Positions 26,479 through 35,803 of a DNA stretch of 64,000 nucleotides are shown piece after piece. The notes beneath the pieces were generated by a model that saw only the letters and a program-made list of their open reading frames with translations, had not been told where the DNA came from and ran no database searches. The position numbers and the translations under genes are program-made. The stretch spans positions 248,001 to 312,000 of the forward strand of contig NZ_JABFCN010000023.1 of the NCBI RefSeq assembly GCF_013087515.1, read 5' to 3'. The DNA is from Rhizobium sophorae. GTDB taxonomy: Bacteria; Pseudomonadota; Alphaproteobacteria; Rhizobiales; Rhizobiaceae. Each line of letters starts with the position of its first letter. Position 1 is the stretch's first letter.

Positions 26479-28407
26479 ATGATTGGGTCGGTAGATGTAT
26501 TGGAACGTGGATCCAACGCGGTGAATGGCATCTGGACGCAATTCGGTGGCAACCTGTCATTCGTGTGCCTGGCGATTTCGCTCTGGGCGCATTTCTCGAT
26601 CCAATTTCAGAGTCGTTCGGTCATACAGGAAAAAATCGCCTTCGGAATCATAGCCGGCGGTGCTTCCATCGGATCCATATTGCTGGCCGTCGAAGTCAAT
26701 CCCGGCATCTATATCGACATGCGCTTTTCGCCGCTTGCTTTGGCGGGTATGTTTGGCGGACCGATCGCAGCGGCTTTTGCCGCTGCGCTGGCAATGGCCT
26801 TCCGCTTCTGTGTCGGTGGTACGGCAATGATCGATGGCCTGATCGCAATTGCTGTCGCAACCGGGATTGGCCTGGCTGCCAATGTCTGGATCCGGAAGAG
26901 ATCTGCCGAGCTCATGGACGTTGCGCTGCTGAGCCTCGCGCTCGGCGCTGCACTTATCGTATTGATGGCGGTGCTTCCCACACTGGTCCACGCCCGCGTA
27001 TTGGCCATCATCGGTTTTCCTATGACCGTTTTGAATTGCCTGGCGACGGTGCTGTGTGGTTTCGTTCTGTTGAAGACGCAGCAATGGGAGCTGGAGCGGA
27101 GCATCTTGGTGACCGCGTTTTCGCAGTCGCCCGACTATCTCTACGTGAAGGACAGAAACAGCCGGTTCATCACCGTCAATGAAAATATGAGCCGCCTTTT
27201 TCGTTTCAGAACCACGGCGGAGATGACCGGATTGTCGGATTTCAATCTTATATCGCGGCCGCGCGCCGAAGAGTTTTACTATCTCGAACAGCAGGTCATG
27301 GACACCGGGGTGCCTCTGATCGACTCCATCGAGCGCGTCGAAGGCAGATACCTGCTCGCCTCCAAGGTGCCGCTGAAGGATAGGCAGGGGCGGGTGATCG
27401 GCCTTGCCGGCGTCACGCGCGATGTGACGGAGCGGACCGCCCTGGAGCGGGAATTGCGCAAGAGCAAGAACGTGCTGTCACATGCGATGGCCGGCATGTC
27501 CGATGGCATCGCCATGTACGACAGCAAGGGTTTCCTCGTTTTTTGCAACGACCAGTACCGCACCGCCTTCCCGCTATCTGCGGACGCCCGCGTGGTTGGC
27601 GCGCATATCAGCGACATCCTTCGCCGCGTCGTCGAAACGGGCGAGCGCACCGGCATCCCGGACAATGACCGCGAGGAGTGGATCAAGGCCGCCAGCGCGA
27701 CGTTGCACAGCAACAAGGACGAGGAGGTTCAGCTTCACAACGGCGACTGGCGTAGCATCCGGACAAGGCTAGCGGAAGACGGCACCGCAATGGCCGTTGT
27801 CTCCGACATCACGGCGACCAAGCAGGCGGAAATCGCCCTCAGGCTATCGGCGGAGCAGATGAAGAACCTCGCCGAGACAGATGGACTGACCGGCATCGTC
27901 AATCGCCGGGCCTTCGACGAGGCTTTCGCGCGCGAGACCGCAGGCAGCGCCAGGAAAGACACGCCGTTCAGCCTTCTGATGGTCGATATCGACCGCTTCA
28001 AGGCCTATAACGACACCTATGGTCATCCCGCCGGAGACCAATGCCTGCGTGTCGTCAGCAGGTGCCTGCGCCAGTCCGTCAGCCGGCCGGCAGACATCGT
28101 CGCACGCTATGGCGGAGAGGAATTCGTGGTTCTGCTCCCCGCGACCAGTGCGAAAGGGGCAATGATCGTGGCCGAACAATTCGCGCGTCTCCTAAGCCAG
28201 GAGAATATCGTTCATTCCGGCAGCGAATTCGGACGGGTGACGGCCAGTATCGGCATATCCTGCGCGACGGGAGCCACCTTGAGGATCAACCCGAACCGCC
28301 TCCTGACCGAGGCTGATGCGGCGCTCTACGACGCCAAGACCCAAGGCCGCAATCGCATCCTGGCACATTCGCCCGAGGAGCGGCACTCCATGAAGGACGT
28401 CGGTTAG
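26479..28407 (+). CDS. Diguanylate cyclase with 5TM-LYT sensor and two PAS domains
   Basis: A protein of up to 642 residues. About residues 20-205 hold hydrophobic helices of the LytS/YhcK-type 5TM sensor (FSPLALAGMFGGPIAAAFAA is typical). Two PAS regions follow, at about 215-325 (SPDYLYVKDRNSRFITVNEN) and 335-450 (GMSDGIAMYDSKGFLVFCND). The C-terminal GGDEF domain has the active site RYGGEEF and, five residues before it, an RPAD that fits the inhibitory I-site RxxD. It should make c-di-GMP at the inner membrane under feedback control. No good ribosome site precedes ATG 26479; GTG 26521 is an alternative start. Confidence 0.88.
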   Translation: MIGSVDVLERGSNAVNGIWTQFGGNLSFVCLAISLWAHFSIQFQSRSVIQEKIAFGIIAGGASIGSILLAVEVNPGIYIDMRFSPLALAGMFGGPIAAAFAAALAMAFRFCVGGTAMIDGLIAIAVATGIGLAANVWIRKRSAELMDVALLSLALGAALIVLMAVLPTLVHARVLAIIGFPMTVLNCLATVLCGFVLLKTQQWELERSILVTAFSQSPDYLYVKDRNSRFITVNENMSRLFRFRTTAEMTGLSDFNLISRPRAEEFYYLEQQVMDTGVPLIDSIERVEGRYLLASKVPLKDRQGRVIGLAGVTRDVTERTALERELRKSKNVLSHAMAGMSDGIAMYDSKGFLVFCNDQYRTAFPLSADARVVGAHISDILRRVVETGERTGIPDNDREEWIKAASATLHSNKDEEVQLHNGDWRSIRTRLAEDGTAMAVVSDITATKQAEIALRLSAEQMKNLAETDGLTGIVNRRAFDEAFARETAGSARKDTPFSLLMVDIDRFKAYNDTYGHPAGDQCLRVVSRCLRQSVSRPADIVARYGGEEFVVLLPATSAKGAMIVAEQFARLLSQENIVHSGSEFGRVTASIGISCATGATLRINPNRLLTEADAALYDAKTQGRNRILAHSPEERHSMKDVG

Positions 28408-28418
28408 ATCGAATCCTT

Positions 28419-28435
28419 GATAGGTTTTTCCTATC
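28419..28435. terminator. Small hairpin after the diguanylate cyclase gene
   Basis: A 6-bp stem (GATAGG/CCTATC) with a TTTTT loop lies 12 bases after the stop codon. It is short and lacks a following T tract, so it is a weak terminator candidate. Confidence 0.3.
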
Positions 28436-28489
28436 GAGCCATCGCGCGTGCGCCCTTGATCTTTTCCCGGCTTCGACAATACAGGGCAC

Positions 28490-30784
28490 ATGGACACAAA
28501 ATTCATTGGTAAGAAATCGGCGGCAGCCGGCGGCTGGGGCGCTTTGAAGAGCTGTGGGAAGCGTTTGCTTCAAAGCGGCATGCCGATTTCAGGGGCGCGG
28601 ACGATGCTGAAGGCGAACCAGCCGGATGGATTCGATTGCCCGGGCTGCGCATGGGGCGATCCGGAGCACGGATCCTCGTTCGAGTTCTGCGAGAACGGCG
28701 TGAAAGCCGTCGCCTGGGAGGCAACGGAGAAGCGGGCCACGCCCGCCTTCTTCGCGGAAAAGACTGTATCGCAGCTTCGCCGGTTGACCGACTATGAACT
28801 GGAACTCAATGGCCGCCTCACGCATCCGATGCGCTACGATGCGGCGAGCGACCGTTACTTGCCGGTCGCATGGGAGGACGCTTTTGCCGAGATCGGCAGC
28901 ATTCTGAGGGGTCTCGATAGTCCCAACCGGGCGGAATTCTACACGTCGGGCCGGGCGAGCAACGAGGCCGCCTTCCTGTACCAGCTGTTCGTGCGTATCT
29001 ACGGCACCAACAATTTTCCCGACTGCTCCAACATGTGCCACGAGGCGAGCGGCATCGCCATGCGCCAGGCGGTCGGTGTGGGCAAGGGTACCGTGTTGCT
29101 GGAGGATTTCGAGGAGGCCGACGCGATCTTCGTGATCGGACAGAACCCGGGCACCAATCATCCGAGGATGCTCGGCGACTTGCGCCGGGCGGCGATCCGC
29201 GGCGCACGCGTCGTCGTCTTCAATCCCATCCGCGAACGCGGCCTGGAGCGCTTCTCCGACCCGCAGGACAAGATCGAGATGCTGCGCGGCGGTTCGACCG
29301 ATATCGCCAGCCTTTATCTGCAGCCGCAGCTCGGCGGCGACATGGCCGCGGTGCGCGGGATGGCGAAGGCCGTTCTGGCTGCGGAAGACGCAGCGGTCGC
29401 CGCCGGCCTGCCCTCCGTTCTCGACCATGCATTTCTCGCCGAACACTGCGCGGGTTTTGCAGAATACCGGGCAGCGGTCGAGGCGACCAACTGGGCAGAG
29501 ATCGAGGACCAATCGGGATTGAGCCGGCAGGAGATCGAACGGGCGGCCGATGTCTATATCAGCGCCGAGCGGGTCATCTGCACCTGGGCGATGGGCGTGA
29601 CCCAGCATCTGCATTCCGTGGCGACGATCCGCGAGATCGCCAACTTCATGTTCCTGCGCGGCAATATCGGCCGGCCGGGTGCCGGCCTTTGCCCGGTTCG
29701 CGGCCATTCCAACGTGCAGGGTGATCGCACCGTCGGCATCAACGAAAAGCCATCGGACGATTTCCTCGATGCGCTGGAGAAGCACTTCCGCTTCACCGTT
29801 CCCCGCGAACATGGCCACAATGTCCTTGCCGCGATCGGAGCGATGCTCGACGGCTCGGCCGAAGCCTTCATCGGGCTTGGCGGCAATTTCGCCCGCGCCA
29901 CCCCCGACAGCGCACTCGTTGAAAAGGCGCTGCGGCGGCTGAAGCTGACAGTGCACATCGCCACTAAACCCAATCATTCACATCTCATGCCCGGCGAGGC
30001 GTCCTTCATCCTGCCGTGCCTCGGGCGCACCGAGATGGATATGAATGCGGCAGGCAGTTCCCAGCTCGTGAGCGTCGAGGATTCGATGAGCATGGTGCAC
30101 GGGTCAGCCGGCATCAATCGTCCGGCCTCGCCGCATCTCCTCTCGGAAGTCGCCATCATTGCCGGTATTGCACAGGCGACGGTCGGCTCCGCGGTGGTCG
30201 ACTGGGCAGAGCTTGCCGACGACCACGACCGCATCCGCGATCATATCGAGGCGACCATTCCAGGCTTCGAAAACTACAATGCGCGCCTGCGCAAGCCCCG
30301 CGGTTTCCACCTGCGCAACACGGCCGCCCATCGGCAGTGGGATACGCCGGCAGGCAAGGCGTCATTCTCTTCCGAGCCGCTTCCGGAAGAGACGGTGCAT
30401 CAGCGGGCGCGAAAGGGTGAGGGGCGCTTTGCCCTACAGACCTTCCGGTCGCACGATCAATACAATACGACGGTTTACGGCCTCGATGACCGATATCGCG
30501 GCGTTTACGGTGAGCGGCAGGTCATCTTCATTCATCCAGCCGACCTGACGGCGATGAATGCCGAAGCCGGTGACCGGGTCGACGTGGTCGGCGAGCATGA
30601 TGACGGTGTCGAGCGTATCGCCGAGAATTTCCGCTTTGTGCCCTATGACATTCCGCGAGGAAGCATAGCGGGTTACTATCCCGAACTGAACGTGCTCGTG
30701 CCGCTTGGCAGCGCAGGCAGGGAAAGCGATACGCCCACCTCGAAATCGATCATGGTGTCCTTCCGCCGGCGAAAAGCCGCGTGA
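28490..30784 (+). CDS. FdhF/YdeP-family molybdopterin oxidoreductase
   Basis: A 764-residue protein. The start AAGGWGALKSCGKRLLQSG and the Cys-rich CPGCAWGDPEHGSSFEFCENG match the YdeP branch of formate-dehydrogenase-alpha-like enzymes. These carry bis-MGD molybdenum and one Fe-S cluster. Molybdopterin-binding stretches follow (FYTSGRASNEAAFLYQLFVR, MCHEASG, VIGQNPGTNHPRML), with a molydop-binding beta-barrel domain at the C-terminus (GVYGERQVIFIHPADLT). E. coli YdeP is linked to acid resistance, but the reaction of this family is not established. No signal peptide is seen. The small gene that follows overlaps its stop by four bases, so the two are coupled. Confidence 0.85.
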   Translation: MDTKFIGKKSAAAGGWGALKSCGKRLLQSGMPISGARTMLKANQPDGFDCPGCAWGDPEHGSSFEFCENGVKAVAWEATEKRATPAFFAEKTVSQLRRLTDYELELNGRLTHPMRYDAASDRYLPVAWEDAFAEIGSILRGLDSPNRAEFYTSGRASNEAAFLYQLFVRIYGTNNFPDCSNMCHEASGIAMRQAVGVGKGTVLLEDFEEADAIFVIGQNPGTNHPRMLGDLRRAAIRGARVVVFNPIRERGLERFSDPQDKIEMLRGGSTDIASLYLQPQLGGDMAAVRGMAKAVLAAEDAAVAAGLPSVLDHAFLAEHCAGFAEYRAAVEATNWAEIEDQSGLSRQEIERAADVYISAERVICTWAMGVTQHLHSVATIREIANFMFLRGNIGRPGAGLCPVRGHSNVQGDRTVGINEKPSDDFLDALEKHFRFTVPREHGHNVLAAIGAMLDGSAEAFIGLGGNFARATPDSALVEKALRRLKLTVHIATKPNHSHLMPGEASFILPCLGRTEMDMNAAGSSQLVSVEDSMSMVHGSAGINRPASPHLLSEVAIIAGIAQATVGSAVVDWAELADDHDRIRDHIEATIPGFENYNARLRKPRGFHLRNTAAHRQWDTPAGKASFSSEPLPEETVHQRARKGEGRFALQTFRSHDQYNTTVYGLDDRYRGVYGERQVIFIHPADLTAMNAEAGDRVDVVGEHDDGVERIAENFRFVPYDIPRGSIAGYYPELNVLVPLGSAGRESDTPTSKSIMVSFRRRKAA

Positions 30785-31065
30785 ACGAAGAAGCGTCCGA
30801 CGTCGATCGGTTTCTCGCTCTCGTCGCTGCGGCGCAAGGCAGGGATAACAGGCTGACATCCATACAGGCCGGTCTTCTGGTCACCGCGGAATTGGGGATT
30901 GCGGGTGACAGCCGCACCTTTGCGCGCATGCTGGGGATCGCGCATTCTCTCGTGCTGAGGGAACTCAACGCCCTGGCGGAACACGAGGGCGTGCTGCAGA
31001 TTGTCAAGCGCGATCCAAGGACGATGAGAGTGCATTACAAATTGCCGCCGGGGGACGAGACCTAG
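30781..31065 (+). CDS. Small winged-helix-like protein coupled to the YdeP-type oxidoreductase
   Basis: A 94-residue protein starting at GTG 30781, overlapping the oxidoreductase stop (GTGA). The middle region (SRTFARMLGIAHSLVLRELN, then ALAEHEGVLQIVKRD) looks like a helix-turn-helix with a wing (DPRTMRVHYKL). A DNA-binding or accessory role for the molybdoenzyme is inferred from coupling and fold only. It has no Cys and no membrane segment. Confidence 0.65.
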   Translation: MNEEASDVDRFLALVAAAQGRDNRLTSIQAGLLVTAELGIAGDSRTFARMLGIAHSLVLRELNALAEHEGVLQIVKRDPRTMRVHYKLPPGDET

Positions 31066-31075
31066 ACCCCTTGCG

Positions 31076-32074
31076 TTATCGCCGGATCACCCGCTTCCTG
31101 GTGTCGGAAGGGTATTCTCCGTATGTGTTTTTATAGACTGCGGAAAATCGGCCGAAATGAAAGAAGCCCCATTTGAGGCAGATGGCCTTCATGGTGTCCT
31201 TGCTCTCGGGATCGAGCAGATCCTGGCGCGCCGCACGCAGACGAAGGCTCAGCAGATAGGCGGCGGGAGAGGTTCCCCTGAAGGCACGAAAACCGGTTTC
31301 GAGCGCCCGGCTGGATACGCCGGCGGCTTCGGCGACCTTCAGCATGGTAATCGGCTGATTGATATTGGCGTGCATGAATTCGATCGCCCTGCGGACATGC
31401 CGGGGCGCGATCAGGGCAGGGCCGTTCTCCAGGAAATGCGACAGCCGGTGCGGTACCAGGCGCACGACCAGATCGGCGAGCGCCTGCGTCATATGCGCCA
31501 TGGCGATCGGCGACTGCAGCAAGGGGCCATCGTCGCGCATGCCTAAGATGATCGTTTCCGTGAGATTGCCGATCAACCGGCCTTCCGGCTTGGACAGATC
31601 CAGTTCGGGCAGCAGGTCGAGGGAGCCGCTGAACGGCATCTCGAAAGTCTGGCCGATCGTCTGCAGGATGACAGGCCAGTTGATCAGCAACTCGTCGATG
31701 ACGTTCGATCGCCCATGCATGATGACGCTGTTGGGCTCGAAATTGTTATAAAGAAGCAATTTTCCTTGTCCGGCCTCGGCGATGCGGGATCCATAGGCTA
31801 CCCCCATGCCGCCGCTGCGCGGCACGACAATCGACAGATACTCCGACGTATCGACGGTCGGCTCGATATTGAACTGAAACTCCGCCTCATGGTAGCCCGT
31901 GAGCAGGACGGCCTTGTCACAGACCGAGAAATCCAGTCCCCAGTGGAAGTCCTGGGCGCTGCCGACGGGCTCGGCATCAAATGCGCCAAAAGCGCCGCCC
32001 AGCGTTTCGACCATGTTGTCGAAGGACGAACCGCTAAATCGAAATGAGAATGGCGCAGTGCTATGTTCCGTCAT
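31076..32074 (-). CDS. AraC family transcriptional regulator
   Basis: A 332-residue regulator. The N-terminal ~200 residues are an AraC-binding-like ligand domain (SEYLSIVVPRSGGMGVAYGS). The C-terminal ~105 residues form two helix-turn-helix motifs (ITMLKVAEAAGVSSRALETG, then RGTSPAAYLLSLRLRAARQD and CLKWGFFHFGRFSAVYKNTYG). It converges on the YdeP-type operon with only 10 bases between the stops. The regulated genes are unknown; about 1 kb of gene-free DNA lies upstream of it. Confidence 0.83.
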   Translation of the reverse strand: MTEHSTAPFSFRFSGSSFDNMVETLGGAFGAFDAEPVGSAQDFHWGLDFSVCDKAVLLTGYHEAEFQFNIEPTVDTSEYLSIVVPRSGGMGVAYGSRIAEAGQGKLLLYNNFEPNSVIMHGRSNVIDELLINWPVILQTIGQTFEMPFSGSLDLLPELDLSKPEGRLIGNLTETIILGMRDDGPLLQSPIAMAHMTQALADLVVRLVPHRLSHFLENGPALIAPRHVRRAIEFMHANINQPITMLKVAEAAGVSSRALETGFRAFRGTSPAAYLLSLRLRAARQDLLDPESKDTMKAICLKWGFFHFGRFSAVYKNTYGEYPSDTRKRVIRR

Positions 32075-33071
32075 GCTGCTCCCGTTGTTCGATGTGGCTG
32101 TTTCGACATGCTCTTCTCCACCGCTCGCAGGTGCGAGTGCGACACGCGGCCGGCGAGAGTGTCGGATTGGTGCGCGTACCTCTGCCAGGGCAAGTCGCCA
32201 TGGATGGTCGTCCTGCGCCGCGGCGCTTCATCAGAGCCTGCAGACGGCATGGATGAGCGGCCTTGGATGTATATTAGACGATTGTTGGATATAGTGCGGC
32301 AGCTTACAGCGGAGCAGGTGGATCTCCACGTGAGACTGGCATCGAGATCAGCGGTTTGTGCCGGCTGATGCAGGTCGAATTCGGGCATGGTAAAGGTCAA
32401 AAGACCAACCCGTTGAATACATTAGTTCCCATCCAGATCAGGAACTGACAGAACCCGCGGCCATTGGCAAGACTTCACGCTGTCGGCGATGACGACAACC
32501 CGCTGATAAAACGATTACGCTGAAGGAGCAATTTTACGGCTGTCTCCGCCACGCCACAGGTTCAACCGCGGCGATCTTGCCGAGATGTGCATCATCTGAA
32601 GCTTATAGAGAGCCCTCAATTCCAGAGCCGCGCAGTCGCCTGCCGAAGGTTCTATAGTGGACCGCTTAAAGATGGCCTTCGGCAGGCTGACAGGCATACA
32701 GGCATACGCACGGGATGGAGTGCGTATGTATGATCCCTTCCATCCTTTGGGGGTGATGGATGGACGGGTTTGGCTTCAGGACCGCAAACCATCATGGCCT
32801 TGGTCGAGATTGATCTTACTGTTCCTTAGCTATGGAGCAATTGTCAGGCCCCGATATTGTCGGCCGAGCGGCTTTTCGTGACGCAGTCTGGACTGATCTT
32901 GCGCAAAGTGTATATCAAGCCGCTCCCCTGAGGCCGTCTGTTCCGCGCAATGCGCTGCGCAAAGTGGATAGAGATCTTTAGTTTCTCATTTAGCCGAATG
33001 AGGACATCTTGGGCATGGCTCCGCATTGGTCCGCACTGCGCGCGGTCCTTCGGCTTGGTAAGGATTTGCTT
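32075..33071. other. Gene-poor stretch of about 1 kb with inverted repeats
   Basis: No credible gene is visible on either strand; the short frames present lack start signals and family resemblance. Two clear inverted repeats occur: a 12-bp pair GCCTGCCGAAGG/CCTTCGGCAGGC at 32638-32649 and 32676-32687, and a 9-bp pair CATACGCAC/GTGCGTATG at 32703-32728. A tandem AGGCATAC pair (32692-32707) lies between them. This may be eroded mobile DNA or a regulatory region. Confidence 0.45.
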
Positions 33072-33640
33072 TCACTGAAGGCACAAGCGGCCGATCGTTT
33101 CGAGCACCGCTGCGTCGACTTCGAGACTATTGGTTTCTGCGATGTGTGCGGACATCGCTCTGTCGCCGGGGATACGGACTCCCTTGGAGCGCAGCCGCTC
33201 CAATTGGGTCTTGGTTCGCTCCTGAAAATCCGGATCTGCGGCTGCAGGAAAGAGCGCGATCACGGTCATTCCGGCATTCACCAGATGCTCGCCTGAGAGA
33301 AAGTGGCCCGCATCGAGCGACCACGCCGCTCCGGAGAGACCCGCGGAAAGCATCTCGACGAAAAGGGCGATATTGGCGCCCTTATAGCCGCCGAAGGGAG
33401 GAGCGCGCCGAGCATCGCCTTGACTGGATCGGTGGTGATTGCGCCGGTCTCGTCGATGGCGATGCCGTGAGGGATCGGCGACTGCGCCTTTGCTGCCTCG
33501 GCAAGGGTTATGAAGGCCGTGGCACTCGTCGCCTGGTCGATGACGACGGGCGGCAAGGTCAGGCGGCCGACTTCTCAGTTCCGGAGATGGCGACGCGCCT
33601 CGCCAACGAAACGGAAAGACGGCCGCATTTGGAGCGTCAA
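33072..33640 (-). pseudogene. Malate/L-lactate (Ldh/ComC family) dehydrogenase remnant
   Basis: Read on the minus strand, about 33640 to 33580 gives AISGTEKSAA. A frame change leads to PPVVIDQATSATAF and PHGIAIDETGAITTDPVKAM, and a second change at about 33395-33405 to PFGGYKGANIALFVEMLSAG. The end is AGMTVIALFPAAADPDFQER and LRSKGVRIPGDRA. This is the C-terminal half of the Ldh_2 family, which includes delta1-piperideine/pyrroline-2-carboxylate and ureidoglycolate reductases. The N-terminal half is missing and at least two frameshifts are present. It directly follows the betaine importer operon, where a pyrroline-carboxylate reductase would make sense. Confidence 0.75.
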
Positions 33641-34716
33641 AGTGCGACCGAGAGGGGGCTGTCGCGTCGGGGAGCCACCTCCTGCGAGTTCACCATCGCG
33701 CCCGCGAGCTGGCGGAAGGTGACAAGCCCCAAGGCTTCCCCGGATGGTGAGACCACTCTGGCATCGTCGTGTGCCGCCGATGCCAGGATCCGGACGGCGT
33801 CTTCGACGGTCGTGCCTGATGCGATCGTCAACCCGCTTGGCACCGCACCGGAATGCAAGGATGTCATGATGGCATCGACCTGGATGACCCGGCCTCGATT
33901 GACCTCCTTGACGAAGTTGGCGATGTAGGCGTCGGCCGGACGCAGAACGATGTCCTGGCTGGTGCCCTGCTGGATGACTTCGCCATCGCGCAGGATCGCA
34001 ATCTGGTCGCCCAGCCGAAGGGCCTCATCGAGGTCATGGGTGATGAAGACGATGGTCTTCTTGATCTCCTTCTGAATGTCGAGAAGGACCGTCTGCATAT
34101 CGGTGCGGATCAACGGATCGAGCGCCGAATAGGCCTCGTCCATCAGCAGAACCGGCGCATCGTTCGAGAGGGCTCGTGCCAGGCCGACGCGCTGCTGCAT
34201 ACCGCCCGATAGCTGGTTGGGATATTTGCTCTCGAAGCCCTTCAGCCCGACCCGCTCCAGCCAGCCCATGGCGACGTCGACGGCTTTCGAGCGCTCCATG
34301 CCCTGCACTTCGCGGCCGAAGATGGTATTGTCGAGAACGTTCCGGTGCGGCAGAAGCGCGAACTTCTGAAACACCATTGCCGTCTGGTGCCGGCGAAACG
34401 TCCGCAATTCGGTCTCGTTCATTTTCACCACATCGACGCCGTCGACCAGCACTTCGCCTGATGTCGGATCGATCAGACGGTTGATGTGGCGAATGAGCGT
34501 CGACTTGCCCGAACCCGAAAGGCCCATGATGACCTGGATGCGGCCCGAGGGTATCTCGACATTGATATCCTTCAGGCCCAGCACGTGGCCGTGCTTTTCG
34601 TTGAGCTCGGTCTTCGACAATCCCTTTTGGACGGCATCGACATGAGCGCCAGGATTGGGACCGAAGATCTTGTAGAGGTGGCGGATCTTGATGCCGCCGA
34701 AACGATGATCAGCCAT
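33637..34716 (-). CDS. Betaine/choline-type ABC transporter ATPase (ProV/ChoV-like)
   Basis: A 359-residue ABC ATPase of the quaternary-amine family. The Walker A is GLSGSGKSTLI, the signature NQLSGGMQQRVGLARAL and the Walker B VLLMDEAYSALDPLIR. The C-terminal ~90 residues are a reduced CBS-like tail, as in ProV. I use ATG 34716, which overlaps the permease stop by 8 bases; the frame upstream is permease shadow. The last residues (APRRDSPLSVAL) look atypical and the adjacent DNA is decayed, so the extreme C-terminus may be altered. It drives uptake of a betaine with the permease and SBP of the same operon. Confidence 0.87.
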   Translation of the reverse strand: MADHRFGGIKIRHLYKIFGPNPGAHVDAVQKGLSKTELNEKHGHVLGLKDINVEIPSGRIQVIMGLSGSGKSTLIRHINRLIDPTSGEVLVDGVDVVKMNETELRTFRRHQTAMVFQKFALLPHRNVLDNTIFGREVQGMERSKAVDVAMGWLERVGLKGFESKYPNQLSGGMQQRVGLARALSNDAPVLLMDEAYSALDPLIRTDMQTVLLDIQKEIKKTIVFITHDLDEALRLGDQIAILRDGEVIQQGTSQDIVLRPADAYIANFVKEVNRGRVIQVDAIMTSLHSGAVPSGLTIASGTTVEDAVRILASAAHDDARVVSPSGEALGLVTFRQLAGAMVNSQEVAPRRDSPLSVAL

Positions 34717-35596
34717 GGACGATCTCCCGATGCTTCTGGAGCCGCTTGCCATACGCCTGGCTGACCCGGTCGAAGATGATGGCGATGCCGACGATGGCAA
34801 GGCCGTTGAAAATGCCCAGGGTGAAGTACTGGTTGGCGATGGCCTTCAGAACCGGCTGGCCAAGGCCCTGGACGCCGATCATCGAGGCGACGACCACCAT
34901 GGCGAGCGCCATCATGATGGTCTGGTTGATGCCGGCCATGATGGTGGGAAGCGCCAGCGGCAGCTGGACCTTGAACAGCTTCTGCGAGCTCGACGTTCCG
35001 AACGCATCGGCTGCCTCGAGCACGTCCTTGTCGACCAGGCGGATGCCGAGATCGGTCAGCCTTATCATCGGCGGGATGGCGTAGATGACGACGGCAATCA
35101 GTCCCGGCACCTTGCCGATGCCGAGCAGCATGACGACAGGGATCAGATAGACGAAGCTCGGCATGGTCTGCATGACGTCGAGGATCGGATTGATAACACG
35201 CTGCAGCCGGTCGGAACGCGCCATCAATATCCCCATCGGAATGCCGATGGCGATGGAGAGCACGGTACAGACGAAGATCATCGAGACCGTCCGCATCGTA
35301 TCGTCCCACATGTCGAAATAGCCGATCAGCAGCAGTGTGACGAGACAGCCGAAGACGATCTTCAGGTTGCGGCTCGCAAACCATGCGATGACAAGGATGA
35401 TTGCCGTAATGATCGGCCACGGCGTCTGCGTCATGAAGCGGTCGGCGGCGATCAGGAAATGCTGCAGCGGGGAGAAGAGGCTTTCGATCGCGTCGCCATA
35501 GGTGCGGGTAAATGCGCGAAAACCGTCATCGATCGCCTTCTTCAGATTGCGAAGGGCGTCGTCATCCATATGCGGGAATTTATAAAACCATTCCAT
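34709..35596 (-). CDS. Betaine/choline-type ABC transporter permease (ProW/ChoW-like)
   Basis: A 295-residue inner-membrane permease. It has the BPD_transp_1 domain with about six membrane segments (IITAIILVIAWFASRNLKIV onward) and the coupling-loop region SQKLFKVQLPLALPTIMAGI. I start at ATG 35596 (MEWFYKFPHMDDD), the usual ChoW-like N-terminus. It is coupled to the ATPase gene downstream and separated from the SBP gene upstream by about 200 bases that contain a RIME-like palindromic element. Confidence 0.87.
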   Translation of the reverse strand: MEWFYKFPHMDDDALRNLKKAIDDGFRAFTRTYGDAIESLFSPLQHFLIAADRFMTQTPWPIITAIILVIAWFASRNLKIVFGCLVTLLLIGYFDMWDDTMRTVSMIFVCTVLSIAIGIPMGILMARSDRLQRVINPILDVMQTMPSFVYLIPVVMLLGIGKVPGLIAVVIYAIPPMIRLTDLGIRLVDKDVLEAADAFGTSSSQKLFKVQLPLALPTIMAGINQTIMMALAMVVVASMIGVQGLGQPVLKAIANQYFTLGIFNGLAIVGIAIIFDRVSQAYGKRLQKHREIVHG

Positions 35597-35693
35597 TCGG
35601 TTCCCCTTTTTCTTCAAAGAGCCGTGGCAGTCTTTTTGATTTTATCGGCAGCGAGAGGCGGCGCGCATTAAGCGCACCGCAGTAGTCAGCGTT

Positions 35694-35803
35694 AGAGCAT
35701 GATGCCGAAAAGTGTGAGCGGTTTTCGGACGACATCATGCTCTCACTATTTAACTTAGAACAGGATTCAGATTTTAGGCCGAACAGGCCTCATCCTGTTC
35801 TAA
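35694..35803. repeat. RIME-like rhizobial palindromic intergenic element (two hairpins)
   Basis: There are two successive palindromes. The first (35694-35743) has outer arms AGAGCATGATG/CATCATGCTCT and inner arms CCGAAAA/TTTTCGG, the classic rhizobial intergenic mosaic (RIME) pattern. The second (35755-35803) has perfect 12-bp arms TTAGAACAGGAT/ATCCTGTTCTAA, and its end overlaps the SBP stop codon. It sits between SBP and permease genes of one operon, where such hairpins can stabilise upstream mRNA or partly terminate transcription. Confidence 0.8.

Noticed and set aside
28589..29977. 462-codon minus-strand frame opposite the YdeP-type gene
   Set aside because: Shadow frame without motifs or ribosome site.
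32515..32697. 60-codon minus-strand frame
   Set aside because: No ribosome site, no family and it spans one arm of an inverted repeat; coding is not supported.
32692..32707. Possible CRISPR-like direct repeat (AGGCATAC twice)
   Set aside because: Only two adjacent 8-base copies, no spacers and no cas genes.
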